64,000 nucleotides of DNA from Flaviflexus massiliensis (lineage in GTDB: Bacteria > Actinomycetota > Actinomycetes > Actinomycetales > Actinomycetaceae). The stretch covers positions 392,768 to 456,767 of the forward strand of contig NZ_LN831058.1 in the NCBI RefSeq assembly GCF_001375495.1, read 5' to 3'. How positions within the stretch are numbered: position 1 is the stretch's first letter; every line of letters begins with the position of its first letter. Under the pieces are notes generated by a model. It was given only the letters and a program-made list of their open reading frames with translations. It did no database searches and was not told where the DNA came from. Both the position numbers and the translations under genes were made by a program. Shown here piece after piece: positions 26,873 to 33,755 of the stretch.

Positions 26873-26964
26873 CTTAGTAGCCCGCCCCCCCTGACCGAGT
26901 CATCCGGGTCACCGCCACCCGCCGCGATGCCGATAGACTGAACCAGTACGCAATTAGGAGAAAC

Positions 26965-27600
26965 GTGAATCCCTCGCTCCCATCCCCCGAGTTCCTTGAC
27001 CGCATGGCCGCGGCTTTTGCCACGCTCGGCCGCCTCCACCTCCAATCCCCCGATCAGGAAACCCTTGATCAGATCGGTGAGCTACTCGATGAGTGGCCAA
27101 TCCCGGAGGAAGGCGACACCGCATTCGGACTCAATCTGGTCCGCAAGTCCCTCAGCGAGGGCGAGGATGTGGCAACGATCCGCAGAGACCACAACCTCCT
27201 GTACGGCGTGACGGCGGGTGCCAAGGTTGCTCCCTACGAGTCGGTGCACCGCAACCAGGATGGTCTGATCTTTGATGAGGAGACCCTCGAGGTGCGTGCC
27301 GAGTACCGGAAGCTGGGATTGCAGGCCCCGAAGCTCAACCAGGAACCAGATGACCACATTGGACTCGAGTTCAACTTCATTGCCCAGTCCTGCATCCGTT
27401 CCCTCGACGCTCTCGACCAGGGCTCGACAACGGATGCTTCCCGCTACTATGGGATCGGTGCCGTCTTCATGCACCAGCACATTCTCGAATGGGTGCCGGA
27501 AATGCTGGAGAATGCTGCCGACGCTTCGGAGACCAACTTCTACCAGGGCATCATGTACATGTCTCTTGGCGCAATCGAGGCCTACCAGGCAGGTCAATGA
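26965..27600 (+). CDS. dmsD: TorD/DmsD-family molybdoenzyme chaperone
   Basis: Redox-enzyme maturation protein that binds the Tat leader and apo-catalytic subunit until the Mo cofactor is inserted. The 211 residues are all-helical with family landmarks YESVHRNQDGLIFDEETLEV, APKLNQEPDDHIGLEFNFI and a C-terminal YQGIMYMSLGAIEAY. The GTG start has AGGAG about 5 nt upstream; a TAGACT -10 box lies at about 26935. It overlaps the next gene by 4 nt. It is the only such chaperone seen here and may serve all DmsA copies, whose Tat leaders are nearly identical. Confidence 0.88.
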   Translation: MNPSLPSPEFLDRMAAAFATLGRLHLQSPDQETLDQIGELLDEWPIPEEGDTAFGLNLVRKSLSEGEDVATIRRDHNLLYGVTAGAKVAPYESVHRNQDGLIFDEETLEVRAEYRKLGLQAPKLNQEPDDHIGLEFNFIAQSCIRSLDALDQGSTTDASRYYGIGAVFMHQHILEWVPEMLENAADASETNFYQGIMYMSLGAIEAYQAGQ

Positions 27601-28469
27601 CCAGCCTGCGCCTGCTCCACTCCTGGATTCGTGCCAACGATCCCGGCCCCATCGCCCTCCTCGACCCCGAAGCTCCCGAGCTGGTTGATGGCAAGGCAGT
27701 GACGGGGGTCCGTCTCAGCGGGCCCCTCGCCGAGGTTCCTCGGCACGAGATCCTCGAGTCCCTCAACCTTGGTGCCACCATCATCTACCTCCACGGTGAC
27801 ACCGGCCCCCTCCACGAGCTCACCACCATGCTCGAAGGCATCGGCATCACCCGCCTACGTCACGGTCATCCCGAGGTAAAGCCCCGTCAGATCTTCAGCT
27901 CCGACGATGTTCCCCACTCGCGCAGGGACCTGTTCGGGATCGCTGGAAACATGGCTGAGCTACCGGATGAGACCCTGCTCGGTGAGGAGCGCGAGCGCCT
28001 CGCCCTCAACCTCCTCATGGAGAAGGAAGGCATCCCAGTATCGGCACTTGCCGATGCTCCGTCCCACGGCCTCAACCTTCAAACAACCGGATGTACTGCG
28101 TGTGGCGTGTGCGTGAAGGCCTGCCCGGTGGATGCTCTCGAACTCAGCTATCTCGAGATTGGTCCGGATCGGAGAATCTCGACACTCTCCATGTTTGATG
28201 CTGCGTGTGTGGGGTGTCGAAAGTGCATCGATCTGTGTCCTGAGGATGCGTTCACGGTCCGCGGTAACACGTCGTGGGAGACCCGCCTTGGTGAGCCAGT
28301 CAAGAGGCCACTTGAAACGATTCCGACGGTTCAGTGCGAGAAGTGCAAGACCTACTTCCCGATGAGCCAGGGTGGCACCCTGTGTCAGACATGCAAGGCC
28401 ACGCGTGACAATCCTTTCGGGATCCGGTGGCCAGAAGGTGTTCCGAAGCCTCCTGGGTTCAAGTACTAA
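27597..28469 (+). CDS. 4Fe-4S dicluster protein with C-terminal CxxC pairs, Dms-associated
   Basis: The 290-residue product starts with a non-cysteine domain of about 155 residues (TSLRLLHSWIRANDPG ... DLFGIAGNMAELPDETLLGE), then two [4Fe-4S] motifs CTACGVCVKACP and CVGCRKCIDLCP, and ends with CEKCKTYFP ... GTLCQTCKA, a pair of CxxC typical of a zinc ribbon. No Tat leader or membrane segment is visible, so it is probably cytoplasmic. Its start overlaps the chaperone gene (ATGA), tying it to reductase maturation or electron supply. It resembles NapF-like accessory ferredoxins in layout, but the function is not known. Confidence 0.82.
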   Translation: MTSLRLLHSWIRANDPGPIALLDPEAPELVDGKAVTGVRLSGPLAEVPRHEILESLNLGATIIYLHGDTGPLHELTTMLEGIGITRLRHGHPEVKPRQIFSSDDVPHSRRDLFGIAGNMAELPDETLLGEERERLALNLLMEKEGIPVSALADAPSHGLNLQTTGCTACGVCVKACPVDALELSYLEIGPDRRISTLSMFDAACVGCRKCIDLCPEDAFTVRGNTSWETRLGEPVKRPLETIPTVQCEKCKTYFPMSQGGTLCQTCKATRDNPFGIRWPEGVPKPPGFKY

Positions 28470-28551
28470 CCCGTATTCACGAATGAAGGCATTAATCCCT
28501 CCGTGAGCAGAGCGTTCCAGTTCTGCAAAAGCAAAGGCACCAGAGAAATAG

Positions 28552-28584
28552 TTGTCCCACCACGAATGATTCGTGGTGGGACAA
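28552..28584. terminator. Bidirectional terminator
   Basis: TTGTCCCACCACGAAT (28552-28567) and its exact complement (28569-28584) form a 16-bp stem around one base, followed by GCTTTTCTT. It lies between convergent genes. Confidence 0.88.
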
Positions 28585-28616
28585 GCTTTTCTTGGTGCTA
28601 CAGCTAGCTCAGTTAC

Positions 28617-29660
28617 CTAGGCCGAGCCCGTCCATTCATGCGTACCGTCGGGGAACTGTTGCTTCTTCCAGACGGGAAGTTGGAGCTTCACCTGTTCGAC
28701 TACTTCGTTGAGGACGGCGAATGCTTCGACACGGTGCGCTGCTGAGACTGCGGCACCGAGTGCGATGTCGCCGATCTCGAGGTGACCGGAACGGTGGACG
28801 ACAGCGACCGCGAGGCATCCGGAGTTCTTGGCGACCTGGTGGGCTACTCGAGCAACAACCTTGTCCGCATCCGGGTGAGCTTCGTAGTCGATGGAGTTGA
28901 CGGACCTACCACCATCGTGGTTGCGAACAACACCCTTGAAGGTGAGGACGGCTCCTGCTTCGGGACGCTCCACCAAATCGACGAGGTGCTCCATGTCGAT
29001 CGGTTCTTCCGTCACTGTTGCGTAGACGACGTCAGCATCGTGGGTGGGGTGCGGGGAGGAGTGCTGGGTCCGGTAGGTCGCCTCCGCATGAGGGGTGACC
29101 TTCGCTCCGTGATGGTGGGCGGCAGGGATGTCGAGTGCACTGACGTGACCACCGTGGTCGTGGGCCACGTGAGGGACGGGATGGTCCCCTCCATCCAGCT
29201 GGTCAACAATATGGTCCAATAGTGGGCCGATCACGTTGATCGTGTCCGTGACACCGCCGCGGGAGCCCGGGGCGTTGACAACAAACGCATCGGTACCGTC
29301 AATGGTGACGATACCGGCGAGAGCTCGCGAGAGCGGGGCCGCGGGGGCGTTCTTGGCGGCCTGTCGGATGAGGGACTCGATGCCGTCCAGGCGCTTCGAC
29401 AAGAGCGGCAGGGTGCCCTCGGGGGTTTCGTCCCGTGGCGAAATTCCCGTACCGCCTGTTGTGACGATGACTCGGGCACCCTCGTTCACGGACTGGGTGA
29501 TGGCGGAGGTGACGGAGTCCGCCCCGTCGGGAACGATTTTGGTGTCGGAAACGTTGATTGACCAGCCTCCCAGGAGGGCGGCAGCGAGAGGACCGGACAG
29601 GTCCTCTCGCTCTCCACGGGAGCAACGATCCGAAACGGTAATGACATGAGCATGAATCAC
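28617..29660 (-). CDS. Mog-MoaE fusion protein, Moco biosynthesis
   Basis: One 347-residue polypeptide with two Moco activities. Residues 1-155 form a MogA/MoaB domain (HAHVITVSDRCSRGE; TTGGTGISPRDETPEG; NAPGSRGGVTDTINVI) that adenylates molybdopterin before Mo insertion. Residues 208-347 form MoaE, the large subunit of molybdopterin synthase (VLTFKGVVRNHDGGRSV; VAVVHRSGHLEIGDIALG; QLPVWKKQQFPDGTHEW with the catalytic Lys pair). The linker (about 156-207) is strikingly His-rich (HVAHDHGGH; AAHHHGAKVTPH). MoaD, its partner, is at 12.7 kb. Joining the MPT-making and MPT-adenylating steps would allow channelling of an oxygen-sensitive intermediate. The gene is divergent from moeZ. Confidence 0.93.
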   Translation of the reverse strand: MIHAHVITVSDRCSRGEREDLSGPLAAALLGGWSINVSDTKIVPDGADSVTSAITQSVNEGARVIVTTGGTGISPRDETPEGTLPLLSKRLDGIESLIRQAAKNAPAAPLSRALAGIVTIDGTDAFVVNAPGSRGGVTDTINVIGPLLDHIVDQLDGGDHPVPHVAHDHGGHVSALDIPAAHHHGAKVTPHAEATYRTQHSSPHPTHDADVVYATVTEEPIDMEHLVDLVERPEAGAVLTFKGVVRNHDGGRSVNSIDYEAHPDADKVVARVAHQVAKNSGCLAVAVVHRSGHLEIGDIALGAAVSAAHRVEAFAVLNEVVEQVKLQLPVWKKQQFPDGTHEWTGSA

Positions 29661-29732
29661 GAAAACAGTCTACGTGGCCGGTATTCATAAACCTACGACT
29701 GTAGTCCCACAAATCGGACAATTCTCGGGCGG

Positions 29733-29738
29733 TAGGAT
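29733..29738 (+). promoter_or_regulatory. -10 box of leaderless promoter of the moeZ-moeA-moaC genes
   Basis: TAGGAT, then 6 nt, then ATG at 29745. Same arrangement as at 8593, 11639 and 40000. Confidence 0.45.
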
Positions 29739-29744
29739 GGTGTC

Positions 29745-30917
29745 ATGTTGCCTCTCGTTGATCCTGGACCACCGCTGACTCCGGAACAGACCGTCCGATA
29801 CTCCCGCCATCTCATGCTCGATCAGATCGGCGATCTTGGTCAGCGCCGTTTAAAGAATGCAAAGGTTCTGGCGATCGGTGCGGGCGGGCTCGGATCCCCC
29901 TCCCTCCTCTACCTCGCGGCAGCCGGGGTCGGGACGCTGGGTGTGATTGACGATGACAAGGTGGATCGGTCCAACCTGCACCGCCAGGTTCTCCACACCG
30001 ATACGCACGTGGGTGAACACAAGGCCACATCGGCCGCCCAAGCACTGACGGAACTCAACCCCGACATCACGGTCAATCAGCACCGCGAGCGCCTGACGGA
30101 AGACAACATTGACGAGATCTTCTCCCAATATGACGTGATCATGGATGGGACGGATAACTTCCAGACCCGGTATCTTGTCGAGGCGGCCTGCACCCGGTTG
30201 GGAATCCCCGAAGTGTGGGGTTCCATTCTCCAATTCAATGGTCAGGTTTCCGTGTTCTGGACCGGAAAGAAAGCCGTTGAGCACGGGGCACCCGGTCCTG
30301 ACGGGATTAGTTTGAGGGATCTGTTCCCCACGCCTCCCCCGGCCGGTCAAGTTCCCGCGTGCGGTGATGTTGGGGTGCTCGGTTCACTGCCCGGCCAGAT
30401 CGGGACGATCATGGCCACCGAAGCCGTGAAGCTCATTTGCGGCATCGGCCAGCCCCTCATTGGTCGGGTCATGGTCATCGACACCCTCTCGGCCGAAACC
30501 TACACCGTTCCGCTGTCCCCGCGGCCGCTCCCAAGGCCGGAGCCGCTGACTGCGCAGGAGCTCCTCCCCTACTGCTCTGCACCGAAGGTCGACGAGGTCG
30601 ATATCGTGGAATTCCACAAGTTGCGGGAGAGCGGGGTGCGGGTTTTGGACGTGCGGGAAGTATCCGAGCGGGACGAAGCGTACCTGCCGGGCTCCGAACA
30701 CATCGTGCTTTCTCAGCTCCTTGAACATCCTGAGCTTGCCGCGGGCGAGCAGCCAATCTACGTTCACTGCAAGGCCGGAGCTCGTAGCGCACGTGCCGTT
30801 GAGGCACTGAAAAAGGTTGGGATTCGGGGTATTAATGTTGCTGGCGGGCTGGATGCATGGCAGGCCGCCGGATATGAGGTTGACAGCGCACAGCTCACCG
30901 TGGAGGGCACAAAGTGA
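29745..30917 (+). CDS. moeZ: MoeB/MoeZ-type adenylyltransferase-sulfurtransferase
   Basis: Activates the MoaD C-terminus with ATP and, through the fused rhodanese domain, helps form the thiocarboxylate used by molybdopterin synthase. The 390 residues have a ThiF/MoeB domain (RYSRHLMLDQIGDLGQ; ATP loop GAGGLGSPSLLYLAAAG; MDGTDNFQTRYLV) and from about residue 285 a rhodanese domain with active-site Cys in VHCKAGARSA. The zinc CxxC pairs of E. coli MoeB are not visible, as in many actinobacterial MoeZ proteins. The stop overlaps moeA by 4 nt. In related bacteria MoeZ also serves cysteine or thiamine carriers, so the role may be broader. Confidence 0.9.
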   Translation: MLPLVDPGPPLTPEQTVRYSRHLMLDQIGDLGQRRLKNAKVLAIGAGGLGSPSLLYLAAAGVGTLGVIDDDKVDRSNLHRQVLHTDTHVGEHKATSAAQALTELNPDITVNQHRERLTEDNIDEIFSQYDVIMDGTDNFQTRYLVEAACTRLGIPEVWGSILQFNGQVSVFWTGKKAVEHGAPGPDGISLRDLFPTPPPAGQVPACGDVGVLGSLPGQIGTIMATEAVKLICGIGQPLIGRVMVIDTLSAETYTVPLSPRPLPRPEPLTAQELLPYCSAPKVDEVDIVEFHKLRESGVRVLDVREVSERDEAYLPGSEHIVLSQLLEHPELAAGEQPIYVHCKAGARSARAVEALKKVGIRGINVAGGLDAWQAAGYEVDSAQLTVEGTK

Positions 30918-32131
30918 TTAGTTTTGAAGAATATCGGCAAATGATTCTCGGTCTCGGGCAGCCCGTCTCGACCGAGACCGTGCCGCTGCACGCCGCCGAT
31001 GGTCTCGTCAACGCTGAAACGGTGTTCGCACGCTATGCGGTACCGCCGTTCGACAACTCGGCGATGGACGGTTTTGCGGTACGGGCGGTCGATATCGAGA
31101 ACACTCCCGTCACCCTGCCCGTTTCCACCGACATTCCCGCTGGCCGCACAGACGTAGGTGAGCTCGAGCCCGGGACTGCTGCACGGATCATGACCGGGGC
31201 ACCGCTACCTCCCGGGGCGGACACGATAGTTCAGGTAGAGAAGACCGCGAATGCGGACCAGAACATGCTGACCGAGGCACCGCACGAGATCACGGTTCTC
31301 GAGCCCGTCACCCATGGCACCCACGTCCGTTTCTCGGGTGAAGACATCGCCGTGGGCGAGGAAGCTCTCGCACCGGGTGAAGTTCTGGGGCCCACACAGC
31401 TCTCCGCCCTAGCCTCGATTGGTCACGGCTACGTCAAAGTGCACCGCAAGCCCGTCATCGGCGTCCTTTCCACCGGCTCCGAGCTGAAGAAGCCGGGCGA
31501 AGAGATTGCCCCGGGACAGATCCCGGACTCGAACACGACTCTCGTGCGGCTGCTTGTGCGAGCCTCGGGGGCAAAAGACGTGGTCCTGTCTTCCTCCTCC
31601 GATGATCCGAAGGATCTCGCTGCGGTCCTCGACAAGGCCGGCGCCTACCTCGACGGCATTATTACCACGGGCGGTGTCTCCGCCGGTGCCTTCGATGTGG
31701 TGAAGGAGTACCTGAAGGACAAGAATGTTGGCTTCCACAAGGTCGCCATGCAGCCGGGCAAACCCCAGGGTTCCGGAGTGCTCAACCTGGGAGGCAGGGA
31801 TGTTCCGATCCTGTGCCTGCCCGGCAACCCGGTCTCCGTGTTTGTGTCAATGAAGGTGTACGGCGATGCACTCATCGCCAATCTTTCCGGCAGAACCAAC
31901 ACCGAAATTCCCTGGCAGGAATGGGAAACCTCAGAATCGTGGAAGACCCCGCCAGGGCGGGCGCAGTTCATGCCCGTGGTGGCGAAGGACGGCAAGGTTG
32001 TGCGAGCAACCTCCGGTGGTTCCGGATCCCACCTCGTCTACTCGCTCATGAAAACTCGCGGCCTCGCATTCGTGCCGACCGAGGTTGAAGAAGTCCGTGC
32101 AGGTGACAAATTGAAGGTGTGGTGGCTATGA
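30914..32131 (+). CDS. moeA: Molybdopterin molybdenumtransferase
   Basis: Inserts molybdate into adenylated molybdopterin (made by the Mog domain encoded upstream on the other strand), giving Mo-MPT. The 405 residues show the MoeA order: N-terminal FEEYRQMILGLGQPV, the loop PPFDNSAMDGFAVRA, RIMTGAPLPPGADTIVQVE, the MogA-like domain with STGSEL and TTGGVSAGAFDVVKEYL, and LPGNPVSVFVSM. The GTG start lies in the moeZ stop (GTGA). It is followed with overlap by moaC. It needs a supply of molybdate from modABC, encoded 5 kb away. Confidence 0.95.
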   Translation: MISFEEYRQMILGLGQPVSTETVPLHAADGLVNAETVFARYAVPPFDNSAMDGFAVRAVDIENTPVTLPVSTDIPAGRTDVGELEPGTAARIMTGAPLPPGADTIVQVEKTANADQNMLTEAPHEITVLEPVTHGTHVRFSGEDIAVGEEALAPGEVLGPTQLSALASIGHGYVKVHRKPVIGVLSTGSELKKPGEEIAPGQIPDSNTTLVRLLVRASGAKDVVLSSSSDDPKDLAAVLDKAGAYLDGIITTGGVSAGAFDVVKEYLKDKNVGFHKVAMQPGKPQGSGVLNLGGRDVPILCLPGNPVSVFVSMKVYGDALIANLSGRTNTEIPWQEWETSESWKTPPGRAQFMPVVAKDGKVVRATSGGSGSHLVYSLMKTRGLAFVPTEVEEVRAGDKLKVWWL

Positions 32132-32607
32132 AATTCACGCATCTCACCCAGTCGGGTGAGGCCTACATGGTGGATGTGACCCAGAAGAAACCGACCGTCC
32201 GCCAGGCCACCGCCATCGGCACCGTCACCTGCTCACCGGATGTTGTGCAGGCATTGCGGGACGGGACGGTGCCCAAGGGTGATGTGCTGGCTGTGGCTCG
32301 CATCTCCGGCATCGCCGCCGCCAAGCGCGTCCCCGAGCTCCTCCCCCTCGCCCACACGATCGGAGTCCACGGTGCCTCTGTTGACCTGTCGATCGAGGAT
32401 CACGGGGTCGATATCGTGGCGACCGTACGCACGGCCGATCGGACGGGTGTGGAGATGGAGGCACTGACCGCGGTCACAGTTGCTGCCCTCGCCATTGTTG
32501 ACATGGTCAAGGGCGTCGATCGCTCCGCTGAAATCACGGACTGCAAGATCGTAGCGAAGTCCGGGGGACGCTCCGGCGACTGGCATCGCCCCGGCTACGA
32601 GAAGTAA
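32128..32607 (+). CDS. moaC: Cyclic pyranopterin monophosphate synthase
   Basis: Works with MoaA: converts the 3',8-cyclo-GTP intermediate to cPMP. The 159-residue product has MVDVTQKKPTVRQATA, KRVPELLPLAHTIGV and MEALTAVTVAALAIVDMVKG, all family landmarks. ATG at 32128 overlaps the moeA stop (ATGA); an in-frame GTG three codons earlier is also possible. It is the last gene of the overlapping moeZ-moeA-moaC run. Confidence 0.95.
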   Translation: MKFTHLTQSGEAYMVDVTQKKPTVRQATAIGTVTCSPDVVQALRDGTVPKGDVLAVARISGIAAAKRVPELLPLAHTIGVHGASVDLSIEDHGVDIVATVRTADRTGVEMEALTAVTVAALAIVDMVKGVDRSAEITDCKIVAKSGGRSGDWHRPGYEK

Positions 32608-32663
32608 CCGGACAGGTTCCGGACCGATTACGGTCTGGGCCCTGTCGTTAGGAGAAAGCAAGC

Positions 32664-33227
32664 ATGATTGGGGCCGTGGTGTTGGCGGGCGGCAATGCTC
32701 GCCGGCTCGGTGGTGTGTCCAAGGGCGATGTCGTCATCGGCGGCACCACGATGCTCCAGGCCGTCACCGATGCCTGCCAGCAGGCCGGCGTCCCTGCCGA
32801 CAACATTGTTGTCGTTGGTCATGCCGAAACCGATCTCAAGAGAACCGTGGAAGACCCGCCCCGATCGGGGCCCGCTGCCGGCATTGCCGCCGGCCTCCCC
32901 CACGTCACAGGTGAGCGGCTCTTCATCCTCTCCTGCGATATTCCCTTCATCGCCTCTGGCCTGCCCACCCTCATCTCCTCCTTCGAAGGTGATGGGGTGT
33001 GCTTTGGTGGAGATAGGCCGCAATATCTCGCGGGACTCTACGATTCCACTGCCATCCGCAACCAGGTGGCCTCCCTGCAGAACGAAGGTGGGCTCATTGG
33101 TCTGCCCGTACGAGCGATCATGAAGCCTCTGAACATCACGATCATTGACGAGAGTGAAGCCGCACGAGACTTTGACACGTGGGACGAAATTGAGTCCGCG
33201 CGGCTCAGCGAATCGGGGAGTTCCTGA
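32664..33227 (+). CDS. mobA: Molybdenum cofactor guanylyltransferase
   Basis: Adds GMP to Mo-molybdopterin, giving the MGD form that DMSO-reductase-type enzymes need as bis-MGD. The 187-residue product has the nucleotidyltransferase signature VVLAGGNARRLGGVSKGD, then PPRSGPAAGIAAGL and the metal-binding SCDIPFI. TTAGGAG 11 nt before the ATG supports the start. With it the window holds a full route from GTP to bis-MGD. The bacteriocin-like cassette begins directly downstream. Confidence 0.9.
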   Translation: MIGAVVLAGGNARRLGGVSKGDVVIGGTTMLQAVTDACQQAGVPADNIVVVGHAETDLKRTVEDPPRSGPAAGIAAGLPHVTGERLFILSCDIPFIASGLPTLISSFEGDGVCFGGDRPQYLAGLYDSTAIRNQVASLQNEGGLIGLPVRAIMKPLNITIIDESEAARDFDTWDEIESARLSESGSS

Positions 33228-33431
33228 CATCAAGAGAAACCGACCAAGCATCCCGCATTCTCATCAGAAGACAAGAGCAACGGCGAATATTTCAGCCCTC
33301 TAAATTTTCTCACACACCAACACCTACGTGAGCGTTTGCATATAGTTAGGGGGGATTATTCTTCGTCTAGAAGCGGCAAAGATGCCGGTTCTAGCACCAT
33401 TAACATTGATGGAGAAGAAAATATAAAAAGA
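33228..33431 (+). promoter_or_regulatory. Bacteriocin cassette promoter and leader
   Basis: Low-GC stretch. A TATAGT box lies at 33341-33346 with a TG two bases upstream (extended -10-like). The leader can fold into a hairpin: CTAGAA (33367-33372) with TTCTAG (33389-33394), and CGGCA with TGCCG around an AAGA loop, one G/G mismatch between. GGAG at 33411-33414 is a good ribosome binding site, but the codon at the right distance (33423) is ATA, not ATG. Confidence 0.45.
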
Positions 33432-33755
33432 GTGTCGGCGCTATTAGCTACGGCCGTACTGGCATTTACCGGGAGTATCGCTGCACCGGCTATTTCCGGA
33501 GAATGGACCCACACCAGTATGGGAGGGAAGGTGACGGTGTCAGGTCCAACGCTTCATCTTCGTGATAATGCGGATGATGGAAAGTTTGTCACATCTGAAT
33601 ATCGTTATAACAACGGCAACTCAAGCAGTGCAATTGCGAACAAGGCTGGTTACGGAAAAACAGTTTCCGTAACTCAAAGCTCAAATATTACCAACGCTAA
33701 GATATGTCGTTCGCAAACCCTTCTTCCCGTGGATTGCGGGAGATGGAAGTTCTAG
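33432..33755 (+). CDS. Lactococcin-972-family-like bacteriocin precursor
   Basis: Small secreted protein with signal peptide VSALLATAVLAFTGSIAAPA and a mature part starting close to ISGEWTHTSMGGKVTVSGPT, about 80 residues, polar and Ser/Asn-rich, with two Cys (KICRS and VDCGR). The G-x-W-x-H start and layout resemble lactococcin 972, which blocks septum formation by binding lipid II in its hosts. The first legal start is GTG 33432, poorly spaced from GGAG; reading from ATA at 33423 gives a better signal peptide (IKRVSALL with Lys-Arg), so the ancestral start was probably ATG at 33423, now mutated. It is followed by a large membrane protein and ABC ATPase, the standard company of this bacteriocin family. 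GC content is well below its neighbours. Confidence 0.6.
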   Translation: MSALLATAVLAFTGSIAAPAISGEWTHTSMGGKVTVSGPTLHLRDNADDGKFVTSEYRYNNGNSSSAIANKAGYGKTVSVTQSSNITNAKICRSQTLLPVDCGRWKF

